A DNA stretch of 64,000 bases from Ciceribacter sichuanensis (GTDB lineage Bacteria > Pseudomonadota > Alphaproteobacteria > Rhizobiales > Rhizobiaceae), in the NCBI RefSeq assembly GCF_024055605.1, contig NZ_JAMXLX010000001.1, forward strand, positions 682,001-746,000. Direction: 5' to 3'. Of this stretch, positions 27,849-36,024 are shown in pieces. Every line of letters starts with the position of its first letter. Position 1 is the stretch's first letter. Under the pieces are notes generated by a model. The model worked only from the letters and a program-made list of their open reading frames with translations. It made no database searches and was not told the origin of the DNA. A program made the position numbers and the translations under genes.

Positions 27849-27862
27849 AGGAGACCACACCG

Positions 27863-28264
27863 ATGACCACCGCCGTAACCGCCGTAAAGCCCGCGCCAAG
27901 CGACATCGCCCGCGAACACTTTGCCGCCGAATTTTCCTTTGAGACCGATTGCTGGGACGTCCATGACAGCATGGCGAAAGGAGCGGATTTCGTGCTGCTC
28001 GACGTTCGCGGCCCGGCACTTTATGCGAAGGGGCATGTTCCCGGTGCGATCAGCCTGCCGCATGGCAAGATCACCGCCCATCGCATGTCGCAATGGCCTG
28101 ACGATACGATCTTCGTGACCTATTGCGCTGGCCCCCACTGCAACGGCGCCGCCCGTGGCGCATTGCGGCTGGCCGAACTCGGTCGCCCCGTAAAGATCAT
28201 GGTAGGCGGAGTAACAGGCTGGCTCGACGAGGGCTTCGAATTGGAAAGAGCTGTGGCGGCGTGA
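27863..28264 (+). CDS. Rhodanese-like domain protein
   Basis: 133 residues from the ATG at 27863 with AAAGGAG ten bases upstream. A single rhodanese domain: LLDVRGPALYAKGHVPGAISLPHG (shown in part, residues ~45-67) is the CH2A-type motif region and the active loop is CAGPHCN with Cys88 as the sulfur-carrying residue; Cys93 lies in the same loop. Such proteins move sulfane sulfur or detoxify cyanide or other thiophiles. Cytoplasmic, no signal peptide. It is divergent from a GlxA-like regulator and ends at a strong terminator, so it is a one-gene unit. An in-frame TTG/ATG upstream lacks domain features. Confidence 0.87.
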   Translation: MTTAVTAVKPAPSDIAREHFAAEFSFETDCWDVHDSMAKGADFVLLDVRGPALYAKGHVPGAISLPHGKITAHRMSQWPDDTIFVTYCAGPHCNGAARGALRLAELGRPVKIMVGGVTGWLDEGFELERAVAA

Positions 28265-28288
28265 TGCTGTTCCGGTCTCAAAACAGAA

Positions 28289-28310
28289 AGAGGCGCCTGT
28301 GGGCGCCTCT
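28289..28310. terminator. Terminator between the rhodanese gene and dnaB
   Basis: A perfect 9-bp stem AGAGGCGCC/GGCGCCTCT with a TGTG loop separates the convergent rhodanese and dnaB genes. It is preceded by AAAACAGAA, which reads as a T-rich tail for minus-strand transcription. Confidence 0.7.
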
Positions 28311-28372
28311 CTATGGACTGTCGATCTGCCCGGGAAAGGCGGCGGCAGAAGAGGTTGCCGCTCAGCCCCGCC

Positions 28373-29869
28373 TCAGGGCTCTTCGTACTGGGTGAAGCTC
28401 GGCTCCGCGAGGTCGGCAAAGCGGGTGAACTCGGCCTGGAAGGCGAGCTTCACGGTGCCTGTCGGTCCGTGGCGCTGCTTGGCGATGATGACGTCCGCCG
28501 TGCCTTTGACCTTTTCCATGTTGGCTTCCCACTCGGCATATTTCGGGTCGGCGGGATCGCGTGGCTCCATGTTCTTCACATAGTACTCTTCGCGGAACAC
28601 GAAGAGCACCACGTCGGCGTCCTGTTCGATCGAGCCGGATTCACGAAGGTCGGAGAGTTGCGGGCGCTTGTCGTCGCGGCTTTCCACCTGACGGGAGAGC
28701 TGTGAGAGCGCGATGATCGGAACGTTCAGTTCCTTGCCCAGCGCCTTCAGGCCCGTGGTGATGGCGGTGATTTCCTGAACGCGGTTCTCTCCGGACTTGC
28801 CGGTGCCGGTCATCAGCTGAACGTAGTCGACCACCAGGCAATCGAGACCGCGTTGGCGCTTCAGGCGGCGCGCGCGCGCTGCAAGCTGCGCAATCGAGAT
28901 ACCGCCGGTCTGGTCGATGAAGAGCGGCACCTTCTGCATGGTCTGCGAGAAGCCGACCAGCTTTTCGAATTCGTGCTCGGTGATATCGCCTCGGCGGATC
29001 TTGGAGGAGGAGACTTCCGTCTGCTCCGACATGATACGGGTGGCGAGCTGTTCGGAGGACATTTCGAGCGAGTAGAAGCCGACGACGCCGCCGTTCTTGG
29101 CCTTGAAGTTGCCGTCGGGCATGACTTCGGGCTCATAGGCGGCTGCGATGTTCCAGGCGATGTTGGTTGCGAGCGAGGTCTTACCCATGCCCGGACGTCC
29201 GGCGAGGATGATCAAGTCGGAGCGCTGCAGACCACCCATCTTGCCGTCGAGCGACATGATGCCGGTGGAGATGCCCGAGAGGTTTCCGTCGCGTTCGAAG
29301 GCGGCACCCGCCATGTCGACGGCGAGAGCCACGGCGTCGTTGAACGACTGGAAGCCGCCGTCGTAGCGGCCGTTCTCGGCGAGCGCGAAGAGCCGCCGTT
29401 CCGTATCCTCGATCTGTGCCTGCGGCGGCATGTCCAGCGGCGCGTCATAGGCGATGTTGACGACGTCCTCGCCGATGGTGATCAGCGAGCGGCGAAGCGC
29501 AAGGTCGTAGATCGCGCGGCCGTAATCCTCGGCGTTGATGATGGTGACGGCTTCGGACGCGAGGCGGGCGAGATACTGCGCCACGGTCAGGTCGCCGACC
29601 TTTTCATCCGATGGCAGGAAGGTCTTGATGGTGACGGGGTTGGCCGTCTTGCCCATGCGAATGATCTCCGAGGCGACCTCGAAGATCTTGCGGTGCAAGG
29701 GCTCGTAAAGATGCTCGGCTTTCAGAAAGTCCGAAACGCGATAATAGGCGTCGTTGTTGACGAGGATGGCGCCGAGCAGCGCCTGCTCGGCCTCGATGTT
29801 GTTGGGAGCTTCCCGATAGAGCGGCTCGGCCGGCTTGATGGGAGCAATCTTGCGCGCAGTGTCGTTCAT
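28373..29869 (-). CDS. dnaB: Replicative DNA helicase DnaB
   Basis: 498 residues. The N-terminal domain (~20-125) mediates primase interaction; the RecA-like domain has Walker A AGRPGMGKTSLA near residue 219 and the Walker-B-like LVVDYVQLM near 345, and ends in the DnaB-type SDLRESGSIEQDADVVLF motif. The hexamer unwinds DNA at the replication fork. ATG at 29869 is unambiguous. In related genomes rplI lies directly upstream; here a marR-efflux operon has come between them. A consensus DnaA box lies 141 bp upstream of the start. Confidence 0.97.
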   Translation of the reverse strand: MNDTARKIAPIKPAEPLYREAPNNIEAEQALLGAILVNNDAYYRVSDFLKAEHLYEPLHRKIFEVASEIIRMGKTANPVTIKTFLPSDEKVGDLTVAQYLARLASEAVTIINAEDYGRAIYDLALRRSLITIGEDVVNIAYDAPLDMPPQAQIEDTERRLFALAENGRYDGGFQSFNDAVALAVDMAGAAFERDGNLSGISTGIMSLDGKMGGLQRSDLIILAGRPGMGKTSLATNIAWNIAAAYEPEVMPDGNFKAKNGGVVGFYSLEMSSEQLATRIMSEQTEVSSSKIRRGDITEHEFEKLVGFSQTMQKVPLFIDQTGGISIAQLAARARRLKRQRGLDCLVVDYVQLMTGTGKSGENRVQEITAITTGLKALGKELNVPIIALSQLSRQVESRDDKRPQLSDLRESGSIEQDADVVLFVFREEYYVKNMEPRDPADPKYAEWEANMEKVKGTADVIIAKQRHGPTGTVKLAFQAEFTRFADLAEPSFTQYEEP

Positions 29870-30009
29870 TGCGGGCTACCGTCTTTTCTCTTCGAAACGT
29901 CGATCAACAAAAAAACCGGTTTGTCGAGTGCTCGCCCAAGAGTCAACGACATCACGGCAACACGCGGGCGCAAAGCGCCGAACGGGCGCTGTCGGGGCGG
30001 TTGTCCCTC

Positions 30010-30018
30010 TTATCCACA
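30010..30018 (+). promoter_or_regulatory. Consensus DnaA box upstream of dnaB
   Basis: TTATCCACA matches the classical DnaA 9-mer at every position. It stands alone, 141 bp upstream of the dnaB start, in a non-coding region. It could let DnaA level influence dnaB expression or merely titrate DnaA. One 9-mer also arises by chance every few hundred kb per strand. Confidence 0.5.
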
Positions 30019-30176
30019 GGCGACAGGAAATCGGCTCGCGAACGATGGATTCCGCTTGCGTCGCCCGGGACGCGAATCAGCACGACATGGTGGCAAATAT
30101 AGCGCGCAAAGAGATCTGCCATGCAGAAATTTCACGGCTCCACTCTTGAGAAATGTCAAGTTTAAAGTTATGTAGT

Positions 30177-30205
30177 ATGACAATAGTTAGGGTGCTAATT
30201 ATAAT
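30177..30205 (+). promoter_or_regulatory. marR promoter with embedded operator-like dyad
   Basis: ATGACA (30177-30182), 17 bases, then TATAAT (30200-30205) is a near-perfect sigma-70 promoter, and TATAAT directly abuts the marR ATG. Between and overlapping these boxes lies the inverted repeat ATAGTTAG-GGTG-CTAATTAT (30183-30202), with seven of eight arm bases paired. That is the usual size and position of a MarR operator that blocks RNA polymerase. Initiation from this promoter would fall a few bases inside the annotated start codon. Confidence 0.6.
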
Positions 30206-30679
30206 ATGACCGATCAATTAAACCGCTCCGGGATCCAGCGCCTGCTGATCCATGAAATGGCAGCCTTCAGTCGCAAGCTGAGGGTACAGTTCGATATTGC
30301 CGTCCGGCAAAAGGGGCTGACCCTTCCGCGGGCGAGGGTGCTGTTTGCGCTTTCTGTCCGTCAGGGCATGACCCAGAGCGAGCTTGCCGCCGAACTCGAT
30401 ATCGAAACGCCGACCCTTGTGCGCCTTCTCGATTCCATGGCGGAAAGCGGCCTTGTCGAGCGTCGCGCGATGGAAGGGGATCGCCGGGTCAAGCAGATCT
30501 ACATGACGTCGGACGGTGAGCGGTTGGCCGACGAAATGAACCTCTTTGCCGACGAGTTCCGTTCCGAGCTGACCGTCGGCCTGAATGACGACGAACTCAA
30601 GGTGGCCCAAACCGTGGTGCACCACCTCTTCGCCCGGCTGCTGGCCATGGGCGCCGGCGCAGGAGGCGAAAGTGAGTAG
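30206..30679 (+). CDS. MarR-family transcriptional regulator
   Basis: 157 residues. The winged helix spans ~30-115: LTLPRARVLFALSVRQG, then the recognition region SELAAELDIETPTLVRLLDSM, and the wing VERRAMEGDRRVKQIYMT with the conserved DRR motif. It is a dimeric repressor, probably of its own operon with the MFS and HlyD genes (emrRAB-like layout). The stop overlaps the GTG start of the MFS gene by 8 bp. The assigned ATG directly follows a TATAAT box, so either another promoter is used, or translation begins at a later codon (ATG at 30257), or the mRNA is essentially leaderless. Confidence 0.9.
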   Translation: MTDQLNRSGIQRLLIHEMAAFSRKLRVQFDIAVRQKGLTLPRARVLFALSVRQGMTQSELAAELDIETPTLVRLLDSMAESGLVERRAMEGDRRVKQIYMTSDGERLADEMNLFADEFRSELTVGLNDDELKVAQTVVHHLFARLLAMGAGAGGESE

Positions 30680-32405
30680 CGTCGCAAGCCTTTCCGACGA
30701 GCCGGTGTCTGCTTCGGTTCCGCGCACGAGCACCACCGACGCGCCGCAGGCGGCAGATGCAGCCAGCACGAGCGCGCCTGCCACTGCGCAGCCTCCAGCC
30801 GAAGCGCCGGCACCCACGCCATTTTTCGTCATGTCGCAGACGCGGGCCTTGGCTTACTTTCTGTCCTCGACGCTGCTCGCCCTGCTGCAGGGCCTGAACA
30901 TGAACTTCGCGTCGGTGAACCTCTACCAGTTGCAGGGTTCGCTTCATGTCACCGTCAACGAGGCCATATGGCTGACGGCGGCCTACATGGCGCCTTACGC
31001 CAGCATGTCGCTGGCGCTGGTTCGCATCCGCAATCACTTCGGCCTGCGTCGCTTCGCCGAGATCAGCATCGCCGTCTTCGTGTTGGCCTCTTTGCTGAAC
31101 CTCGCGGTCAATGACCTGAACTCGGGCATCGTCGTACGCTTCATCAGCGGCATGGCGGCTGCACCTCTGTCCTCGCTCGCATTCTTTTATATGCTGGAGC
31201 CGTTTCCGAGGGAGAGGAAGTTTGCCTATGGCCTGCCGCTTGCGCTGGCCAACACCTCAATCTCCGCACCGCTGGCGCAGCTCGTCTCTCCCCATCTCAT
31301 CAACTTCGGCGGCTGGCAGGGGCTCTACACCTTCGAACTCGCCATGGCACTTATGGCCTTTCCGATCATCTACCTGCTGCCACTGACACCGCTTCCCCAT
31401 GGCAAGGTCATCGAGAAGCTCGATTTCCTGAGCTATCCGCTGCTGGGAATTGGATTCGGCTGTATTGCGGTAACGCTCGCCGTCGGCCGTCTCTACTGGT
31501 GGTTCGAGGCGCCGTGGATCGGCATGCTGCTGGCGGTCGCCTGCGCTTCGCTGACGGCACATGTGCTGATCGAGCTCCAGCGCGAAAAACCGCTGGTCGA
31601 TGTGCGCTGGCTGTTGACCCGCGACAACATCCATCTTGGTCTTGTGCTGCTGGTCTTCCGTGTCATTGCTTCCGAACAGAGCAGCGTTGCAGTCAACTTC
31701 TTCACCAATCTCGGCCTGACCAACGATCTGATGCCGCGCCTCTATGTCATCATGATCCTGTCGGGGCTTGCAGGCGCCTGGAGCTGCTGTTTCTTCCTGC
31801 GGAAGAACTGGATCGCCGGCTCGCACATCTTCGCGCTCGTGCTGATGGCCCTGGGCGCCTTCATGGATTCCCATGCGACGAGCCTGACACGACCGGAACA
31901 GATGTATCTGAGCCAGGCCATGGTCGCTGCCGGTGCGGCGATGTTCCTGCCGACGGCCATGGCCAAGGGTTTCGGCACGGCTCTGGTCAAGGGGCCGCAA
32001 TATGTTCTGACCTTCCTGGTGATCTTCCTGTTCACGCAGTCGATCGGCGGCCTCATCGGCTCCGCGGTGTTCGGCACCTTCATGCAGATCCGCCAGCGCG
32101 TTCACCTGCAGGCGCTTCTCGAAAACTTCGTGCTCATCGACCCCATGGTCGCGGCGCGGGTGCAGACCTATGCGACAGCCTACGGCAAGGTGGTCACCGA
32201 CAAGCTTGCCGCCAATTCCCAGGGGATTTCCGCGGTCTACCAGACGATAAGCCGTGAATCCTACGTGCTCGCATACAACGATACCTTCTTCCTGATCTCG
32301 ATGGTTGCCGTCGCGGCACTCGTCGCGTTGATCGCCCATCTCTCCTTTAATCTCGCCAAGAAACGCATCACGGACGCCGTCCGCCGGCCAGCCGTTGCCC
32401 AATGA
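30672..32405 (+). CDS. DHA2-type MFS efflux permease (EmrB-like)
   Basis: 577 residues from the GTG at 30672, which has AGGAGG five bases upstream and overlaps marR. Residues 1-53 are a Thr/Ala/Pro-rich low-complexity segment with no homology seen; ATG at 30831 (residue 54) is the alternative start. From ~55 on come some 14 hydrophobic helices, including the IWLTAAYMAPYASMSLALVR segment that replaces the usual DHA2 helix 2 region. With the downstream HlyD adaptor it would form an EmrAB-type pump exporting hydrophobic toxins across both membranes. Substrate unknown. Probably repressed by the upstream MarR protein. Confidence 0.88.
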   Translation: MSSVASLSDEPVSASVPRTSTTDAPQAADAASTSAPATAQPPAEAPAPTPFFVMSQTRALAYFLSSTLLALLQGLNMNFASVNLYQLQGSLHVTVNEAIWLTAAYMAPYASMSLALVRIRNHFGLRRFAEISIAVFVLASLLNLAVNDLNSGIVVRFISGMAAAPLSSLAFFYMLEPFPRERKFAYGLPLALANTSISAPLAQLVSPHLINFGGWQGLYTFELAMALMAFPIIYLLPLTPLPHGKVIEKLDFLSYPLLGIGFGCIAVTLAVGRLYWWFEAPWIGMLLAVACASLTAHVLIELQREKPLVDVRWLLTRDNIHLGLVLLVFRVIASEQSSVAVNFFTNLGLTNDLMPRLYVIMILSGLAGAWSCCFFLRKNWIAGSHIFALVLMALGAFMDSHATSLTRPEQMYLSQAMVAAGAAMFLPTAMAKGFGTALVKGPQYVLTFLVIFLFTQSIGGLIGSAVFGTFMQIRQRVHLQALLENFVLIDPMVAARVQTYATAYGKVVTDKLAANSQGISAVYQTISRESYVLAYNDTFFLISMVAVAALVALIAHLSFNLAKKRITDAVRRPAVAQ

Positions 32406-32412
32406 GCCTGTC

Positions 32413-33480
32413 ATGACAAATATCCTGCGTTCCCCCTTTGCAGTCGCTGCTCTCCTCGTCGGTGCGTCCGGCGTCGCCCTCTCGCTTTACTCGTGGCATC
32501 TTCCGCCCTTCAGGACCTCGGTCGAAACCACCGACAACGCCTATGTCCGCGGTTACGTGACGGTGCTTGCACCACAGCTCAGCGGCGATGTCGCCGAGGT
32601 TGCCGTGCAGGACTTCCAGGAGGTGAAGACGGGTGACCTGCTGGTCAGGATCGACGATCGGATCTACACGCAGAAACTCGAACAGGCGAAGGCAAGCCTT
32701 GCCATGCAGAAGGCGACGCTCGCCAACTCGTATCAGGACGAGATGTCGGCCCGCGCCTCGGTTGGTTCGGCGGAGGCGGAGCTTAAGAGCACGCAGGCGG
32801 CGCTTGCTAACGCCGAGGCCAATTGGGACCGCAGCCAGAGGCTTGTCGGCAAGGGCGTGGTGGCCGAAAGCTCAAGGGATAGCGATCGCTACGCGCTGGC
32901 GCAGGCCAAGGCCGGTGTCGCCAAGGCCGAGGCCGCAATCGAGGTCGCACGCCAGAAGGTCGCGACCATTCTCGGCACGCGCGACTCGCTTGAGGCCTCC
33001 GTGGCGAACGCCGAAGCGACTGTGAAGCTTGCCGAGATCGATCTCGCCAACACCCGCATCGTTGCACCTCGCGACGGCAGGGTCGGTGAGGTCGGTGTCC
33101 GCCTCGGGCAGTATGTGACTGCCGGAACCCAGTTGACGACATTGGTGCCGAACGATGTCTGGGTCGTCGCCAATTTCAAGGAAACCCAGATCAATGGCCT
33201 GAAGCCCGGCCAGCCCGTGGTTTTTGCCGTCGATGCACTCGGCGGTACCGTTCTGCATGGGCATATCGAGCGCTTCTCGCCGGCAACCGGTTCAGAGTTC
33301 AGCGTCATCAAGACCGACAATGCGACGGGCAACTTCACGAAGATTGCCCAGCGCGTCGCAACCCGCATCAAGGTCGATCCGGGCCAGGAAGAAAGGGCGC
33401 ATCTGTCGCCGGGCATGTCGGTGGTGGTCCGGGTCGACAAGTCGGTCTCTCCTGATGGCGCCATGACCGGCAGCCTCTGA
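32413..33480 (+). CDS. HlyD-family membrane fusion protein (EmrA-like)
   Basis: 355 residues from the ATG at 32413; a TTG six codons earlier overlaps the MFS stop. Residues ~8-25 are a membrane anchor. TTDNAYVRGYVTVLAPQLSG is the family's first biotinyl-lipoyl half, ~85-200 is a long alpha-helical hairpin rich in Ala, Glu and Lys, and NTRIVAPRDGRVGEVGVRLGQ is the second lipoyl half. It links the inner-membrane pump to an outer-membrane channel, which is not encoded here. It is the last gene of the marR-efflux operon and is followed by a strong terminator. Confidence 0.9.
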   Translation: MTNILRSPFAVAALLVGASGVALSLYSWHLPPFRTSVETTDNAYVRGYVTVLAPQLSGDVAEVAVQDFQEVKTGDLLVRIDDRIYTQKLEQAKASLAMQKATLANSYQDEMSARASVGSAEAELKSTQAALANAEANWDRSQRLVGKGVVAESSRDSDRYALAQAKAGVAKAEAAIEVARQKVATILGTRDSLEASVANAEATVKLAEIDLANTRIVAPRDGRVGEVGVRLGQYVTAGTQLTTLVPNDVWVVANFKETQINGLKPGQPVVFAVDALGGTVLHGHIERFSPATGSEFSVIKTDNATGNFTKIAQRVATRIKVDPGQEERAHLSPGMSVVVRVDKSVSPDGAMTGSL

Positions 33481-33507
33481 GCCTTTCCTTCCCAGCCGCT
33501 CAAAAGA

Positions 33508-33537
33508 AAACGCCCGGTCCGTGAGGACCGGGCGTTT
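33508..33537. terminator. Bidirectional terminator between hlyD-type gene and rplI
   Basis: A perfect 13-bp stem AAACGCCCGGTCC/GGACCGGGCGTTT with a GTGA loop; T-rich ends are present for both strands (GTTT on plus, AAAAGAAAA on the left giving T-run on minus). Confidence 0.85.
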
Positions 33538-33562
33538 CGCAATGCCCCGAAGGGCGGATTGC

Positions 33563-34138
33563 TTATTCTTCGTCGCCGTCGCGATCTGCATCCGGATCGA
33601 AGAAGTCTTCCGGACGAAGAGCGTCTTCGTCAACGCCGTAGATGGCGTCAGCGGAGGTGAGGCTTTCGCCCTTGATCTGACGCTCGGCTTCTTCGGCAGA
33701 ACGGGCAACGTTGATTTCAACGGCGATTTCGACTTCGGCATGCAGGTGCATGGTCACCTTATGCAGGCCGATGGTCTTGATCGGGTGGTTGAGCTCGACC
33801 TGGTTACGGCCGATGTTGAAGCCTTCGGCAGCCAGTGCCTCGATGATGTCACGGGCAGCAACCGAACCGTAGAGCTGGCCGGTTTCGCCAGCAGCGCGAA
33901 CCATGACGAAGGTCTTGCCGTCGAGAACTTCGGCAACCTTCTGGGCTTCCGACTTGCGCTCGAGGTTACGGGCTTCGAGCGTTGCGCGCTCGGCTTCGAA
34001 ACGGACCTTGTTGGCTGCGTTGGCGCGAAGTGCCTTGCCGAGCGGCAGCAGGTAGTTACGTGCAAAGCCGTCGCGGACCTTTACGGTCTCGCCCATCTGG
34101 CCGAGCTTGGCGATGCGTTCGAGAAGAATGACTTGCAT
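33563..34138 (-). CDS. rplI: 50S ribosomal protein L9
   Basis: 191 residues. The N-terminal domain [19 protein letters not shown] with [13 protein letters not shown] (residues ~23-36) is canonical L9, which binds 23S rRNA; a long helix links it to the C-terminal domain (~75-150). The protein is about 40 residues longer than the E. coli form because of an acidic, Asp/Glu-rich tail, as is usual in Rhizobiales. ATG at 34138 is clear. It lies 24 bp downstream of the DUF2232 gene in the rpsF-rpsR-DUF2232-rplI unit. Confidence 0.97.
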   Translation of the reverse strand: MQVILLERIAKLGQMGETVKVRDGFARNYLLPLGKALRANAANKVRFEAERATLEARNLERKSEAQKVAEVLDGKTFVMVRAAGETGQLYGSVAARDIIEALAAEGFNIGRNQVELNHPIKTIGLHKVTMHLHAEVEIAVEINVARSAEEAERQIKGESLTSADAIYGVDEDALRPEDFFDPDADRDGDEE

Positions 34139-34162
34139 TGCATTGTTCCTTTCAGTTTGAGT

Positions 34163-35137
34163 TCACGAATTTGGGTTGTCCGAGCCGGTGCCGGGGACAG
34201 TCGGCGTAAGAGCCACGGTCCGCCGCGTGTCGGCGAGACCGAGAATGAACACGATGAAAGCCGGGAAAAGCATCATCATCGAGAGATAGACGAGGATCAG
34301 CGCCGGTACGCGCCAGTCCTTGCCACGGGTACGCAGGTGCAGCGAGGCGAATCCGCTGATCAGGAATCCCGCGCCGAAGGTGCCACAGAGCGTCGCGCCG
34401 ATCAGGGCAGGGGTTCCGCCGGCAAAGCAGCCGAGGATGCCGGCGAGGAAGACAAACAGCGCGTTGCGGTTCATCCTGAGAGCCGAGGGAATGTCTTCCC
34501 GCGGACGCAACGCTCGGCCGGAAGCGGAAACGATCCGAGTGGCGATGTAATAGGCGGCAAACAGCATCATCACCCACGTGCCGCCCTGAACGATCGGAAT
34601 GCCCAAAAGCGTGACGCTTTTCAAACGCGCCACTTCTTCGGCGGTTGTCGCAATCGCCGGGTTCTGCTCGTTCATGGTGGACACAACCAGATCGACGATC
34701 TGGTCGGTCAGTTCCGGGCCGTAGCCGATCATGATGCCGACAAGGATGACGGCGAGCGTCACAAGCGCACACAGGTGCAGCAGGATGTCGGATAGCGGGT
34801 ACCAGGCCGTGAGGTGCGCCGGGCCGCCGATTTCCGATGCCGGGCGGGCGAGGTTGGAAAGATGGGCAAGCCAGCCCGCCGGCAGCAGCATGAAAGCTGC
34901 CATGATGAGGGCGAATATCGGTGAGACCGCAATGGCGCCGATCAAGGACGCGACGGCGATGGCGACGATTGCCGTACGATTTCCCCAGCCGAGGCCGACG
35001 ATCAGGATGGGCATGGCCGATGCGGCATAGAGAACGGAAGACAGGAACGGCTGCGCGTTCGCGCCCAGCACCAGCAGGGCGGCGGTCATGCCGGCAATGA
35101 TGCCGGTCAGCAGCAATTGTCCATTCACCTGTTTCAC
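34163..35137 (-). CDS. DUF2232 multi-pass membrane protein
   Basis: 324 residues with about eight hydrophobic helices. The position between rpsR and rplI and the general composition match the DUF2232 (YybS-like) membrane proteins that are conserved at this locus in Rhizobiales. The start (ATG at 35137) gives a short cytoplasmic N-terminus followed at once by helix 1 (LLLTGIIAGMTAALLVLGA). Function unknown; a link to ribosome or envelope physiology is only suggested by synteny. A terminator precedes it, so part of its transcription may depend on read-through or a local promoter. Confidence 0.85.
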   Translation of the reverse strand: MKQVNGQLLLTGIIAGMTAALLVLGANAQPFLSSVLYAASAMPILIVGLGWGNRTAIVAIAVASLIGAIAVSPIFALIMAAFMLLPAGWLAHLSNLARPASEIGGPAHLTAWYPLSDILLHLCALVTLAVILVGIMIGYGPELTDQIVDLVVSTMNEQNPAIATTAEEVARLKSVTLLGIPIVQGGTWVMMLFAAYYIATRIVSASGRALRPREDIPSALRMNRNALFVFLAGILGCFAGGTPALIGATLCGTFGAGFLISGFASLHLRTRGKDWRVPALILVYLSMMMLFPAFIVFILGLADTRRTVALTPTVPGTGSDNPNS

Positions 35138-35298
35138 GTTCGCTGTCCTGCTACATCAAGCAGTTAGGGGAAAATCCGGAATCAGATCCTGAGTTCCGTG
35201 CCCCAACATGGGATTTCACCTGAAGACGCTCAGACTTCGCTTGAAGTTCGGCTCTTCCGGTATGAGTTCCGATCCGCGCCCAACGCGGAAGGGAGAAA

Positions 35299-35326
35299 CT
35301 GCCCTCCGGTCCAGGACCGGAGGGCA
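35299..35326 (-). terminator. Terminator downstream of rpsR
   Basis: A perfect 12-bp stem CTGCCCTCCGGT/ACCGGAGGGCAG with a CCAGG loop; on the minus strand TTTCTCCC follows. It separates rpsF-rpsR from the DUF2232-rplI pair and may attenuate rather than fully stop transcription. Confidence 0.75.
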
Positions 35327-35337
35327 GAAAATCGTAA

Positions 35338-35586
35338 TTAGGCTACGACGTACGGCAGCAGGCCGAGGAAGCGGGCGCGCTTGATCGCCTGGGCGAGTTC
35401 GCGCTGCTTCTTCTGGGAAACAGCCGTGATGCGGGACGGAACGATCTTGCCGCGCTCGGAGATGTAGCGCTGCAGGAGACGAACGTCCTTGTAGTCGATC
35501 TTCGGAGCGTTTGCGCCGGAGAAGGGGCACGTCTTGCGACGGCGGTGGAACGGGCGGCGTGCCGGGGAGGAAGAAGCGTCAGCCAT
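35338..35586 (-). CDS. rpsR: 30S ribosomal protein S18
   Basis: 82 residues. RRKTCPFSG near residue 17 and the core [20 protein letters not shown] with [20 protein letters not shown] are diagnostic of S18, which binds with S6 on the platform of the small subunit. Two ATGs are present; the one at 35586 is chosen because AAGGAG lies eight bases upstream, whereas the ATG at 35592 would leave only two bases. Thirteen bases separate it from rpsF. Confidence 0.97.
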   Translation of the reverse strand: MADASSSPARRPFHRRRKTCPFSGANAPKIDYKDVRLLQRYISERGKIVPSRITAVSQKKQRELAQAIKRARFLGLLPYVVA

Positions 35587-35598
35587 TGTCATATCTCC

Positions 35599-36024
35599 TT
35601 ATGCACGGTCTTCGCGCGGACGGCGCGGGCCACGGTCGCCGAAGCCACCTTCGCGGCGCGGGCCACGATCGTCGCCTTCGCGGCGCGGACGGTCGTCACG
35701 GTCGCGCTTCTGCATCATTGCAGACGGGCCTTCTTCGTGGGCTTCGACAGCGATGGTCATGTAACGAAGAACGTCTTCGTTGATGCGCATCTGACGCTCC
35801 ATCTCGTGGATAGCCGGTGCCGGAGCATCGATGTCCATGAGGGCGTAGTGAGCCTTGCGGTTCTTCTTGATGCGGTACGTCAGGGACTTGAGGCCCCAGT
35901 TTTCGATGCGCCCGACCTTGCCGCCGTTAGCTTCGATGACACCCTTGTACTGTTCTACGAGGGCGTCAACCTGCTGAGCGGACATATCCTGCCGGGCAAG
36001 GAATACATGTTCGTAAAGAGCCAT
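35599..36024 (-). CDS. rpsF: 30S ribosomal protein S6
   Basis: 141 residues. Residues 1-95 are the S6 ferredoxin-like fold ([20 protein letters not shown], then [18 protein letters not shown]). Residues 105-141 form a charged tail with three related units (DRPRRE, DRGPRRE, DRGPRRP), longer than in E. coli and typical of alphaproteobacteria. S6 pairs with S18 (the next gene) in the 30S platform. ATG at 36024 is clear. The 291 bp upstream contain a GGAACC-CTTCT-GGTTCC hairpin (36159-36175) in the probable leader. Confidence 0.97.
   Translation of the reverse strand: MALYEHVFLARQDMSAQQVDALVEQYKGVIEANGGKVGRIENWGLKSLTYRIKKNRKAHYALMDIDAPAPAIHEMERQMRINEDVLRYMTIAVEAHEEGPSAMMQKRDRDDRPRREGDDRGPRREGGFGDRGPRRPREDRA

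Larger units (their letters stand above)
29870..30205. other. Intergenic region between dnaB and marR
   Basis: 336 bp, GC-rich next to dnaB and AT-rich next to marR. It contains a consensus DnaA box (30010-30018), a small CTTGA-GAAATG-TCAAG dyad (30145-30160) and the marR promoter with an embedded dyad (30177-30205). No gene was seen. It must also hold the dnaB promoter. Confidence 0.6.

Noticed and set aside
31257-32414. A 385-codon minus-strand frame opposite the MFS permease
   Set aside because: His/Gln/Asp-rich mirror translation with no ribosome site or domain; the plus strand has a complete permease.
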